64,000 nucleotides of DNA from Adiantum capillus-veneris (GCA_014529385.2 CM043952.1:69629370-69693369), one strand, 5' to 3'; counted from the stretch's first letter, positions 32,690-45,507 are shown. Notes: a model not told the origin generated them from the sequence alone. Made by a program: numbers and translations.

Positions 32690-34250
32690 CATAAGCATCT
32701 CCATTGTATGAACAAAGATAGATCACGCAAAAGGTGGTTTGATAAAGAATGTTTAGATTCTCGAAAGTCCTTGATAAAGCTTAATACAACTATGGAAAAA
32801 GACAACTATCAAAGTCATTTGCATACATACAAGGCATTGATTCAAAAGAAGAAAAGACAATGGGAAGTAGAGCAACAACTTTTTTAAGTCCCAGAAAAGG
32901 CACATACATGTGGAAGATTTTGAAGAAACTTGAGGGGCAAGCGGGTTGAGAATTTTGGTTACTTCAGTCTTGTGCATATGTAAACACATTGTAGGCAATT
33001 ATATGAGAATTAAAATGTTGAAAAAATGACATTTTATGGTTCACTCCCATGTGTGCTTGTTTTTTTTACTATTGAGGATGTATGCATTGGGCTTGAAAAG
33101 TTGGCAACTCACAAAGCAGGATATCTTCAAGGTATCAAGCTGGAGATGATCAAATGCACGGGAGATTTTACCCATGAGTGGCAGTGTAATAGGGTTCAAC
33201 TGTTCACTTCAACATGGTATGCCTTATGATTGGAGTACTAATTGGGTTAAGCCTTTTCATAACGGAGGGGATTTAAAGAATGTAAACAGCTACCAGACTA
33301 TAATGATTGGGTCTCTTATGGAAAAGTTGTTTGGGTGCATAATGGAGATGAAATTGAATGATTGGGATGAAGAGAATGACAAAGCGTACAAAAGAACAAG
33401 CGGGTTTTTGTCGATGCCATAGCACCATTGATCATCTTGTCACTCTTCGTGTTCTAGGAAAGTCCGTTGAAAGGCAAGCGATTGTATTGTTGTTTTGTGG
33501 ACTTTAAGAAAGCCTTTGATATGATTCCATGTAACAATTTGTGGAGAACGATGGAAGAACTCGAAGTGCCGCAATGAGTTTATTCTTGCAAATTATTGAA
33601 TTGATGAGAAGGTGATTTTCCAATTGCACATGGAAAGAGAAATCTCAAAAAAATTAAGCACTATTGAGGCTAAAAAAGGACGTCTGTTTTCACCAACTCT
33701 CTTTGGTGTATGCATCAATCAATTGGAACAAATGGTACTTGACTTTATGCAAGAAGAAGGCATTGAAGAGGTCATTATTTGCAATGTGGTAATCATGCTT
33801 TTGTTGTATGCGGATGATGTAGTGCTTCTAGCACACACTTTAAAAGATGCACAGAAGCTTATGGTTGTCCTTGAGAACTTTTGCTTGCATAGTGGGCTGA
33901 TTGTGAATGACCATAAGCAGAAGCCATCCACTATGTGTACAACAATGAGATATTGAAGTTGTTGAGAGCTTTACAAACCTTGGCCTTGAGGTTCCGTCCA
34001 ATCACAAGTGGCATGAATGTGCTATGCGTCGTTTGGAAGCGGGAAAGAGAGCATATTATGCATTTGAGAACATGTGTAATGCGGGAGACATCAAGTGTTG
34101 GGTTCTCAAGAAGTATCTTTTTGATGCATTGGTGACACTGGTTCGTCTTTATGGAGTTGAAGTGTGGGGCAAGAGCATCTCAAAGTCTACTTGGAAAGAG
34201 TTTAATAATGCCCAAAAGTGTTTTCTTACAAACTTTCTATAGTTAAGACA
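32690..34250 (+). pseudogene. LINE reverse transcriptase
   Basis: RSRKRWFDKECLDSRKSL (32718-32770) is the usual pre-RT motif. The RT follows with VDFKKAFDMIP (33497-33529), SPTLFGVCINQLE (33691-33729) and LLLYADDVVLLAHT (33799-33840), the catalytic YADD. The thumb region LVRLYGVEVWGKS is near 34138-34176. Stops are frequent between 32880 and 33600. Confidence 0.75.
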
Positions 34251-34499
34251 CAAACACCATATACTCTTCTAGTTCTTGAGTTGGGATTTCTTTCGATTGA
34301 GGTTGTGGGCATGGAAAGGGTTGTGGAGTACATGATAAATATGCGTCAAAACCCCTCACATCGGCTTCCTACAATTGCATGGGAAGCAAGCAAAACAGTT
34401 CAAAAGATGCATAAAAGAAAGCTCTTGAGCATGGATGGATGCAAGACATAAAGAAGTGGTTTGGGAGATGGGATGCATTACACTTGCTACATTATGCTT

Positions 34500-35020
34500 C
34501 AATTGACTCCCAAGTGAATGAAGCTTTTCTATAGGTCCAATGTATTACGGCTTGGGAGAAATCCAATGGGTCACGCTTCATACATTACACCACCCATATT
34601 TCCCATAACTACAAAACCATGTTCTTTGCTAAAAGAGGAAACCGTGCTCACACTCATATGCTTGTGCCTATCCTCTTATCGGCAATACGCACTGTTGCAG
34701 CCATTCATCTTAGCTCGCATTTCCTTCGATGCGAGACAGGGCATTGGGGCAATGGAGAAGAATCAAATCAACTTTCCACATTATGCTCACTGCAAGTTCA
34801 AGAGTCTGAGTACCACACACTACTAGAGTGCTCAGCTTTTGGTCACATCCGAACTTGCTTCTCTCACATTTTCAGCCATGACTTAGGCCTACACACTTTA
34901 CTCTCCCATCCGCAGTGTGGTCTCTCCATTGCGACTCTCATCACCACAATTTTGGAGCATCGAGAGTCACTCATCAGCCATACACATACAACATCACATG
35001 TAACTTTGGTCCCATAGGTC
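34500..35020 (+). pseudogene. LINE C-terminal region
   Basis: FLRCETGHWG (34721-34750) and QESEYHTLLECSAFGHIRT (34799-34855) match the zinc-finger-like end of plant LINE ORF2 proteins. Cys positions of the finger are partly lost. Confidence 0.55.
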
Positions 35021-35045
35021 ATATTTGACCTCCGAGGATAATAAG

Positions 35046-35050
<5 letters not shown>

Positions 35051-35108
<58 letters not shown>
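35051..35108. repeat. (CT)n microsatellite at the LINE 3' end
   Basis: About 29 CT units directly after AAGAATATTT. No poly(A) precedes it. Confidence 0.95.
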
Positions 35109-35110
<2 letters not shown>

Positions 35111-35564
35111 ATTGCATGCACCTCTCTCCTCGCACTTGCATGCTCATCAACCTACCACATAGTAGAGAGAATGAATAGATATGTTTGAAAAAAACTTAGG
35201 ATTAGTATGGATGTGATATTCACCTCTAATGGCATGGGATTTATTATTAGCTCTAAGCTTTGAAGTTCTTGACTGCGACTGCGGTTTTACCTGCGTGAGA
35301 ACAAGGCAACGTGAGAGCCACCTGCTCGGCCCTTCTTTCATGTGCAATAGTAGACCGCTTGCAGCTCGGCCCTTCTTGCATGTGCAACAGCAACCCGGCT
35401 GTAGCTCGCCAACACCTCTTGAAATTTTATCTGCACGAGACAAAGGTAGTGCAAGAGTCACGTCGCTCGGTCCTTCCTGCAGATGCCCAAGGGCTTGGAG
35501 CTTTGACAACATGACATGCAACCTATCAGGACGTGCAGTGTAGCAGAGGGCATGTACAACACGG
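35109..35564. other. Unassigned spacer
   Basis: A moderately GC-rich sequence with CTCGGCCCTTC(T)TGCATGTGCAA repeats near 35329-35388. ORFs on both strands show no recognisable domain and no codon support. Confidence 0.5.
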
Positions 35565-36499
35565 TGAAAAGGGGGAAAGAGAACAAACCCAGCACACAAC
35601 ACAATTCCTCACTATAGCATAGGGTATACACATCGCCCCAGTCCACTAGAGTTCACCTTCAAAGCTTGACACTACTCGCATGAAAACCACCGCCTGCACA
35701 CAACTATATGCCTCACTATATCCCAGGGTATACACATCGCCCCAATCCACTAGAGTTCACCTTCAAAGCTTGACACTACTCGCATGAAAACCACCACTTG
35801 CACACAACTATATGCACACACACCTTTCCTTGCACCAAATAGACCTGATCACTCAGCTCTGCTCAATTCATAGCCTTCTACACGCACACGGCCTCTCTCT
35901 ACCTCTCTTTGCACGAAAAACCTCGGGGGGTGGGGGCACACGCCGACACACACCCGGAAATACATGCACACAAAAAGAGAAGAGAAGGGGGAAGGGGGAA
36001 TGACAGCAAGAGATAGAAATGAATAGCCTTCTTGCATATACAACCATGTACAATCAATCCGCACCCTGCCGACACAACGTTCGGCAAAAAGCCATGACCC
36101 AAAAGCCTTCTGGCCCAAAAACTCAAATGGCAAAAGCCCCAGTAAATTCATGTTTCATCCTTTTATAGGGGGTACTAAACCCAAAAAAGAAAAAGAAAAA
36201 ATGGTAAGCTTCTCTAGCTTGTACAATCCTGTTTGAGCTTTATTTAGAATTCTCTTTGCATTGCATACACTTGGCTGACCCCCTTTTGAAAACACTTAAA
36301 TGATGCACCTCTTTGTCCGCCCGACTTGGCCACCTAACTTGGAAAAATTGCCTGGCCTCCTTCCTTCTCACACTCCACCTTACTGCCCTTTGGGAATGCC
36401 CTCTAGGCTGCTTCTTTTATTGGCTCTCAAACTGCCTCTTTACCTCTCTCCACTACCACTTGCACGGGACACGTCCCTTTTATGGCCTTTGAACTCTTT

Positions 36500-36555
<56 letters not shown>

Positions 36556-36582
36556 TGTGGGACACACCCCTTCACCTCACCA
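35565..36582 (-). repeat. GAG-D LTR copy 1 (3' LTR in element orientation)
   Basis: Plus-strand limits are TGAAAAGGGGGAAAG and CTCACCA. It contains a 104-bp tandem duplication (about 35593-35696 and 35697-35800) absent from copy 2 and a (CT)n tract at 36502-36552. A G-run (GGGGGGAGGGGGGGGGG, 36600-36616) lies just outside. Confidence 0.75.
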
Positions 36583-39060
36583 CTAGGTATATCACTAGTG
36601 GGGGGAGGGGGGGGGGCTCTCTTCAAAAATTTGGGGCCCCAACGGGCGTGGGAACCGAGCCCATGCTAGGCGCCATGACATGCACGTCAGCAATTGCATT
36701 CACCGGCCGTCGGCCACCGCCGCATACAACCTCCACACATCCCAAAAACGCCACCTATAGTGCCAAACATGCATGCATCATCGCACTCACAGTGCTGATC
36801 AACGCCGCTCATACGGCCCCACCATCGCTATGCTCAAGGGAGCTCCCATCTGTTGATGATACTCAAGGGAGGTTCACATCTCAGATAAATACCTTGCAGA
36901 CCCTGGCCACCTTCTCGCATGTGGGGTGAAACCCCCGCCACGTGGCAGACCCTAGGCCCTCAAACCTCCAAGCCTTCAAAATTTTCAAACAAACGTCATG
37001 AAAAATTTCCTTTGAATGTTAGTTTTAACCTTCCCCAGGTCCCTGCCCGATGACCGAATCTGTAATGCACTGCACCTTCAAAATCCAATATCTTGTCTCC
37101 ATAGCTCTGTTTGATGAGCCATCTAGACCTGCTCCTTCAACACCTCAAGCTCTACATTTCTATGTCCAAAGACTGCACCTTGAACCTCCTTTGTTTGCTC
37201 CTCAAATTAGCCCCTCTTCAAGCCTTCCTTGGCCTATAAACCACATCAGCCATACATATCCACTGCTACCTGTCTGCCCAGGATCTTTCTAGCTGCTCGC
37301 CCTTTTCCATGCTTCTGCTAACCTCCACATACCTTTCAATGCCATCTTCTATGGTCGACCAGCTTTGGCTGCACCATCATTGCCCACCCCCTAGTTGAGC
37401 ATTTATGCTCAACCAAAAAAGAGATTTATTCCACTTATAACTACAAAACCTGGCACACAATGTGAGAAAACCAGAACCATATATACATAGTCTTATTTTG
37501 CCTACTGCCAAACCTTCAAGTGGGTTGCCCCACCCCCTGCATCACATAGTTTCCACCTGGATCAAACACCTGCCATTGGTGTCTTCCACCCATCTATAAT
37601 TGCTTACCATAGTGTTGTACCATAGTGTTGTACCCCAGCACATAGAACACCATGTGTGTAGGCTACCCATAGCCTGGCTTCAACTCTCCATGCATCCCTT
37701 GGAAAATAAGCATCCATTCCATACCAAGCAACATCAAGCATGTCACCATCCAAAAAAATGTACCTGACAACGAGCTCGAACCCACATGTCTGACCCTCCC
37801 TCCTAGCCAAATAAAGTGAAGGCCTCAACCATAGACCCCTGCACCTGCTGAATTATCCATTGCATATCTGTGTTTACCATCATATTCATCAACCATAACT
37901 CACATACCTTCAATGGAAGCAAATCCAGTGCTTGGGATTCTCCTTTATACACCACTGGACATGTCCGCCGCATTGGAATCTCCACCATCTTTGGCAACAA
38001 AACCTCCTCTTTGGCCACACCCTCAATTCTAGCATCATCTAACTCTAACCAGCCTTTTAAGGTCGATCAGCACCACCCAATTGTCAGCTTCAATCACCTT
38101 ATCTATCGCTGCATCATGCTCCACCAAGGAAGAGAGAAACCCGTTCTCTATTGCATCATCCTCATTTTCCTCAGGCACGATTGCTCTATCCCTCCTAGCA
38201 AGACTATGCACCTGATGCACCACCATGGCACATTCCACATCAGCATGGCCATTAGCATGGCATCACCACATGAGTTTTACCTGCATAACATCATCTGTAG
38301 GCCTAGAACCCTCCACTTGGTTTCCATCATGCACCTCGACTTGCTCTGTTCTTTGCTCTTCTTATACATGGGCAACTACCATATCATCAAGCAACATAAT
38401 AAGGCAATTTTACTTTTACCAGCTCAATTTTGTCTAGACTTCGTCTCCTCACCATAGAATGTGGAATCATCCACCTATTCTCCTCGCTTGTCTCCCAACA
38501 ATTGATCTTGTATCTTCATCATCAACGGCATCATATATTGACTCCATATCTGCATCTACATCTGCTTGCTGCTCCACAAAAGCTTGACCATCTTAATGGC
38601 TTTGCACACTTTCTCCACCTGCTTTTGAATCCTTGATATCTACAACCTGATTGCACTCTACTACCTTTTCATGCAAACTTTCCACAAGAACAGTCTTTAC
38701 CTCTTCAATCTGCACTGGAAGCTCAACATCTGATATTGGTTTTGCACCTTGGTTCACCTTGACATGGAGCTTCTTCCTGTTGACAAGATCGTCCACCCTC
38801 GGCACATGCACATCACAAACTGGAAATCTCCATGGAACATAACCAACCATAGGCCTTGCCTCAATACGCTTTGCACTTCAAACAAATAGAGCCACCTTTG
38901 GTCGGACCAAAGAACACTTTGCTGCCTCCTCAACAGGCACATAATCTATAGGCTTCAACACGCCCAGCTCTAGCTTCTACTTTACTTTTTTGCTCTTCAT
39001 CTTGGCCACATAGATCATGTACTCAAAGGTATCAGCAATCTCTTCCACCTCCTCTCTAAT
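36583..39060 (-). pseudogene. GAG-D internal region: long decayed acidic frame
   Basis: Minus-strand open pieces at 38850-38593, 38238-38035, 38018-37803 and 37828-37604 read as one former protein with scattered stops. It is acidic and Val/Asp-rich (IVPEENEDDAIENGF, VIEADNWVVLIDLKRLV). No RT, RNase H or integrase motif is visible and the function is not recognised. 36583-37600 holds no supported ORF. Confidence 0.4.
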
Positions 39061-39440
39061 CCGCGGATGAAAGACTCTTATAGCTTTGACAGCTTCAAAT
39101 ATTGATTACTTTTTACCCCAGTAGCAACCTCTAATTGCTTCCAATAGGCTTCAAACTGCTCAATGAAAATAGAAAGATCCTTACATCCTGGCGTACCACC
39201 TTCTGCTTTGCACCAACTTCCTTTGTAGTAATCACCTCTTGAAACCGCTCCAAAAATTGAATCTGCAACCTCTACCATGATTCTCGATCACTTCTCTTTA
39301 AACCATTGAACCAAATCTTGGCTTGTCCTCACGTCAACAGTGGCACCATCTGTAGCTTTTCTGCATCCGTCAACCTGTGCATCAACATCACCATAACTCA
39401 GAGTCTGCTAACCAATCCTACGCCCGTAAATATGGTGCCA
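39061..39440 (-). pseudogene. GAG-D gag fragment
   Basis: On the minus strand the frame reads DAEKLQMVPLL, a TGA, GQAKIWFNGLKRSDRESW, a TAG, RLQIQFLERFQE. This is the Retrotrans_gag core pattern. It then shifts to DLSIFIEQFEAYWKQLE in another frame. It lies about 130 bases inside the right LTR, where gag should start in a minus-strand element. Confidence 0.6.
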
Positions 39441-39584
39441 AATCCTAGCTCCACCATCTCTACCAACTTCAAACTCGACCACCGAACACTTCAACCATTA
39501 GACAACCGCTTTGTCGACTAAAACACACCACTTTTAACCTCAAATTGGAGCATCAAAAAACTCCTTAGTGGGGGCACTAGAAGA

Positions 39585-39685
39585 TGGAGAGGGGGAAAGG
39601 GGAACACACCCAACACACAAAAAAATGTGTCACTATAGCCCATGGTATACACAGTGTCCCAATCCACTAGAGCTCACCTTGAAAA
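39585..39685 (-). repeat. GAG-D LTR copy 2, piece 1
   Basis: Starts TGGAGAGGGGGAAAG, matching copy 1 from 35565. Interrupted by LTR-E after GAAAA (39681-39685); continues at 45508. Confidence 0.8.
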
Positions 39686-40172
39686 TGTTATGGAATTGAT
39701 ATTTTATTATTTGTTGCAGCTAACACGTGGAAAAGATTGGGACCAAGCTAGGCCTATGCGAATGAAAGTATATACATTGTACATTTTATTATTCAAGTGC
39801 TCTTTTATGAGCTTTGGCCACTTATGACCGGCCGGCCAGTTTGTAACCAATTTGAACATTCAAGAAATCTATAAAACAGATACGTGCAAGAGGGAAATGG
39901 TCACTCTTGCACGGGGGGAGATTGCACCCAATGTCTGTGTACTTCTTCTCTCCTCTTCCCTCTTCTCTCTCGCCGTGCCGGTGTAGCACTCCGCTCTAGG
40001 AGGTGCGCCTGTACGTGCTCTCTCGTTCTATCACGCTCTCTTTCTCTCTCTGCTCATGTACAACTTGGATTATGCGTTGTGTGATTCGAGGTATGCAAAT
40101 TTGTTCGTTTCATGGCTTGTAGTATATTGTATTTGCTATTTTGCATGGCCCGCGACGCTTCCGACTGTAGCA
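39686..40172 (+). repeat. LTR-E 5' LTR with TATA box and conserved hairpin
   Basis: Starts TGTTATGG and ends GTAGCA. A TATA box (CTATAAAAC) is at 39869-39877. A perfect 10-bp inverted repeat, CGTGCAAGAG then CTCTTGCACG with an 11-base loop, lies at 39883-39913 and is unchanged in the 3' LTR (45213-45243). Confidence 0.85.
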
Positions 40173-40173
40173 G

Positions 40174-40185
40174 TGGTATCAGAGC
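40174..40185 (+). other. LTR-E primer-binding site
   Basis: TGGTATCAGAGC, a full 12-base initiator tRNA-Met-type PBS one base after the LTR. Confidence 0.85.
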
Positions 40186-40517
40186 AAGGGCTACGCTCCA
40201 AACTAAATATTTTAACAAGTAACAGCTAAGTATTTTTTTTAATGTTTTTAGACTCCATTAATTGTTTCAATTAGCATTGATTGCATGATACAATTAGTGA
40301 TCTTCATAATTAAAGATAATTTCTACTTTATTATCATGATATTAGTGATTGATAAGAGTAGGAGAATTGTACAGGAGGAGAATAGCACAAACATAAATTC
40401 AATTAAAGGTTATTTAAGGTGGATTAGAATAGCGAGTAGAAGAAGGCTTGATGATTAATTGGATGACTAGAAGAAAAGGGAGTAATAAGGCAAAGAAGAA
40501 TTAGGTCATATTTTTTC

Positions 40518-40724
40518 ATGTCTCAGGAACAATACAGAGAAACCTCAAAGATCTTTTCGATAAGATATGAAATCAACTCTTGTTACACTTGCGGAAAAAG
40601 GGCTGACCAATCCGCCCATGTTTGCGAAGCAAAAGAGGGGGTGTTCTTAGGTTGTACCAAATCCTTACACATAGCACATACGATCGATCCCATAGCCACT
40701 TTTAAAATAACAAGAAAAATATAG
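40518..40724 (+). CDS. Small Cys/His-containing ORF near the start of LTR-E
   Basis: 68 codons from an ATG. It has CYTCGKRADQSAHVC (C-x2-C-x8-H-x-C) and a further GC pair, vaguely zinc-binding. The position after the PBS is where gag would start, but there is no capsid pattern and the spacing is not the retroviral CCHC knuckle. It could be a gag relic, a captured fragment or a chance frame. Confidence 0.3.
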   Translation: MSQEQYRETSKIFSIRYEINSCYTCGKRADQSAHVCEAKEGVFLGCTKSLHIAHTIDPIATFKITRKI

Positions 40725-40779
40725 ATAACAGAGAAGGGGCGTTATTGCATATTATTAACATGGTAATACACCATATCTG

Positions 40780-42000
<1,221 letters not shown>

Positions 42001-42364
42001 TCATGGCATTTGTCCTTATTATCATTGTTGATGCTCTGAGATACTGCACCAGAAACTCAACTGCTAGGCTTGTGTATGGTAGGTGGGTCCCCGGATCTCA
42101 TTAGTTGCGCCCTCGTGGGTTCTGTTTCCATGTAGCTTCTCCATGATATTCATCTTCAAGTACATTATCAACATAGTCACCGCATCATTTCTGAAGCTTG
42201 TATACAGCCTTTTGCACAATTACACACCCTATATACTCACACGAGTCATTAAGAGTTGCGTCCCTACTTCATCACTGTGGGATTCAGCCTTAAGGCCTCC
42301 TTATAGCAAACCCCTCAATTATAGGTCAAGTTTGGACGTAAATTAGAGGGTCCTACAGGTGCTC

Positions 42365-42655
42365 ATGGTGATGATCCTCCTCATCAGCTCTTTCTCTTCT
42401 ACAACTGCCGGCACATGGGCCGGATTTGGCCGAGGCAGTTACGCTGACATGTGTGATGTCTCGACAAGAGCATATTATCAAGGCGACATGATGGGCGATG
42501 AAGTGCAACAGATTGTTTATGACACCACCACTGGTGTTGTATTGTGCTCAACTATGGGTGCCTCCTACTACGATTGTGCTTTGTGCGATGTGGCTAACGC
42601 GTATACCCATAGGTGCAACACCATAACCCACTGTTCCCATCATGACACCATCTAA
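42365..42655 (+). CDS. RALF-like secreted cysteine-rich peptide, captured within LTR-E
   Basis: 96 codons. The first in-frame ATG (42365) is used; a TAG lies upstream at 42344. It opens with a short hydrophobic signal-like stretch (MVMILLISSFSSTTAG). The C-terminal half matches the Rapid Alkalinization Factor signature: CSTMGASYYDC, then ANAYTHRCNTITHC, against the family's GASYYNC...ANPYxRGCxxITRC. All four canonical Cys are present, plus extra Cys in DMCD and ALC. The receptor-binding YISY motif is degenerate (QIVYD) and no RRxL site is visible, as in the short, divergent RALF group. RALFs are apoplastic ligands of CrRLK1L receptor kinases. A CCTACAG just before 42359 could be a 3' splice site. 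The basic C-terminus usual in RALFs is weak here. Confidence 0.65.
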   Translation: MVMILLISSFSSTTAGTWAGFGRGSYADMCDVSTRAYYQGDMMGDEVQQIVYDTTTGVVLCSTMGASYYDCALCDVANAYTHRCNTITHCSHHDTI

Positions 42656-43225
42656 CTTGGGTATCTCTCACTTCCTAAGTATCATCATCTTATTTGAAGC
42701 CATCCTAGGCTCTTCCACATTGCCAAGGGAAGGTTGATCTCGATTTACTTTATGAATCTTTGATCTCTGATTATTGCTTGATGAAAACGAGAATAATAAG
42801 GGTGGATTGGAGTGGTCAAAGACATCAATAGTGGGTGGCGGTGATGGTGACTAGAAACACAGTACAAGGGTGAAGATGAGCTTGACAGCTTTAGGATACT
42901 CGTCCCTAGTTGCAGTTCAGATGCAACGCTTGTTTTCAACCAATCCAGGGGGCATTAATTTAAGATATCTTTACTACCAATGGTTTTTCCATTCTCAACT
43001 TATTATCAAAAGGCTTTGTACACTTTTATCGTCTTGTGCTTTTGTATAACCCTAACTCCATTGACCTACTCATAACTCATTCGTGAGGATTGGCCTTACC
43101 TAGGCCACAAGGTGCTAAAACATATCAAGCTCCAGTGTAATTTGTTTTTTTTTTTTTAATTTCGCACGGCATCAGGTCATCTACCTATTAACCATCATCA
43201 ATACTGTCTATTTATATATTTTTAA

Positions 43226-43263
<38 letters not shown>

Positions 43264-45015
43264 AGAGATAAAGATGATGTTGAACCTCCTAGAGGCAGCT
43301 GCCATTGATGGCGCTATACATAGCTGAAAAGGAAGGGTAGTTGGTGTAGTTCCCTTGCTAGGTATGACGGCGCTATGGAGGGTGAGTGGGAGTTGGGACT
43401 ATATTGACACACCAAAAATCTATATTATCATCCCTAATTCTAGCTCTACCTAACAAATAATTTGTCATAAATAAAGGCTTCTAGGCAAAGGCAGTTCAAG
43501 ATCAAATTACTTTTAGGTTGTTTGTGCAATCAGTCACGGTTAATCATCGTAGACGTCTGTCAGTCCTCAATGTAATTTTATCTCCCACATTGCACTATAA
43601 AATCGAATTAGAGCTCCTTACCTTCATTTTTTTTCTACCTTGTTCGTGGTTTTTGTCTATCTGTGCTATTTCGTTAGGACTGCAACATTTTCTCACATTT
43701 CCATTTTCGTAGGGCTATGGCTAACTTTTAATTTGTGTTCCAGATCCATTTAATTTATTTTGCGATTGTTGAATCAAAGTGATAACACTGTATGTTCTTA
43801 ATATGTGATCGCACACTAATCTTGAATCAAATTCTCAACAAACAACATAGTCTTTTATTTTATTTCAAATTACTAACACAAAATTAACATATTTTGGAAT
43901 TGTTAATTATACTATGGTGCAAGTTTGATAGTCGCAGTTCTCCTTAGCGTCTACAAATCTGTTTGACACGCCTGAGATGCAAGTTACGGTCATATCTCTC
44001 TCCACAAACACACTGGCTCATATAATTTTGATGCACTGTACCCTCAAGGTATATACATTAACCTCACTTCCCTTTTCATAATTGCTTTATCGACAATCTT
44101 TTATAGATTAGGCAACCCAAAATCTCTCATGTCATCACTAATACTTATAAAATGGAATCTCAAATACGTCACTCCTATTTTTAAATTTCATTTCTGTACA
44201 TTATCTGCTCACTGAATACTCCAAATGCTTCAATCATGGCTTCTAATCGTACTACAAGTACTTTTTGTAAAGATGATTTGTCAATAAGCCTCGCAGCTAC
44301 TCATGTGAGCCACGATGTTTTGGGATAGTGCACACAAATTTGTAAGTGCCTTGATATACTGCACTGCAATATCAACATAGTAACTATTTTTATTTTCTCC
44401 TTTATGCCTTGTCTAGTCCAATGGTCACAAGCACACAGATCCGCCGATTTAGGCAGCACATTGATAAATTGCAGACTCATGATTTTTAAACTTGTACCAA
44501 ATGCAGATCCGCCGATTTAGGCAGCATTAGTGCAGATTCGCTGATTTAGGCAGCACGTTTTATTGGTGTAGACTCGCCGGATGAGGCAACACCGATCACA
44601 AAATCATGCTGCAGTGGCTGGCCACCACTGCAACTGGTATGATTTTGTTACCCGGGGTACATAATGAAAGTGATTTTGATTTGGACTTATACTGTGGAAT
44701 TGGAATTGGATTGGGATTTGGTATCTGGTGATTATTATGGCAGTGTTTAGGTGATGAGACTTGACATTATGAGATTAATAATGAGTGTGACCAATGATAT
44801 CCTGATTCATCAGGATATGACATATACTGCCTATTCTAGTGGTATGGGACACTAGAATAGGTAGTATGTGGATGATGGCAGGCATAAGCAATATTGTCTA
44901 ATTTTATGAATTTTGTTACTATTTGATACAGATTTCTAATCATTGTTTTTGACAAGTATTGTTTGCAGATTTCTATCTTCGCAACTGAGGACAGTTGCTT
45001 TCCAATGGAGAGGTA
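42656..45015. other. LTR-E 3' internal region, AT-rich, with a short interspersed repeat
   Basis: No supported gene. (AT)n at about 43227-43257. A 23-base motif close to CAGATCCGCCGATTTAGGCA recurs at about 44439, 44504, 44532 and (degenerate) 44567. A purine-rich PPT candidate lies just before 45016. Confidence 0.6.
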
Positions 45016-45502
45016 TGTTATGGAATTGATATTTTATTATTTGTTGCAGCTGACAGGTGGAAAAGAATGGGACCGAGCTAGGCTTATGCGAATGAAAGTA
45101 TATACATTGTACATTTTATTATTCAAGTGCTCTTTTATGAGCTTTGGCCACTTATGACCGGCCGGCCAGTTTGTAACCAATTTGACCATTCAAGAAATCT
45201 ATAAAACAAATACGTGCAAGAGGGAAATGGTCACTCTTGCACGGGGGGAGATTGCACCCAGTGTCTGTGTACTTCTTCTCTCCTCTTCCCTCTTCTCTCT
45301 CTCCGTGCCGGTGTAGAACTCCGCTCTAGGAGGTGTGCCTGCACGTGCTCTCTCATTCTATCACGCTCTCTTTCTCTCTCTGCTCATGTACAACTTGAAT
45401 TATGCATTATGTGATTCGAGGTATGAAGATTTGTTCGTTTCATGGCTTGTAGTATATTGTATTTGCTATTTTGCAGGGCCCGCGACGCTTCCGACTGTAG
45501 AA
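45016..45502 (+). repeat. LTR-E 3' LTR
   Basis: Same length as the 5' LTR and readable end to end. It ends GTAGAA instead of GTAGCA, then GAAAA, the target duplication. Confidence 0.85.
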
Positions 45503-45507
45503 GAAAA

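Larger units (their letters stand above)
31241..35108 (+). mobile_element. LINE-type non-LTR retrotransposon, decayed, ending in (CT)n
   Basis: Pieces in order are an ORF1 RRM-like segment, an AP-endonuclease, an RT with YADD and a C-terminal Cys/His segment, then an untranslated end and (CT)29. The 5' part of ORF1 is absent. There is no poly(A); the element ends directly in a CT microsatellite. Many stops and frameshifts. Confidence 0.75.

Noticed and set aside
35147-35602. 151-codon minus-strand ORF with repeated GRAASGLLLHMKEG-like text
   Set aside because: No start context, domain or codon support; it overlaps the GAG-D LTR edge and arises from a short local repeat.
36300-36929. 209-codon + strand ORF
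   Set aside because: It runs through a (CT)n tract and GAG-D LTR sequence; the equivalent frame is broken in the other LTR copy.
44439-44590. CRISPR-like array
   Set aside because: Four imperfect short repeats at irregular spacing in plant DNA, with no cas genes.
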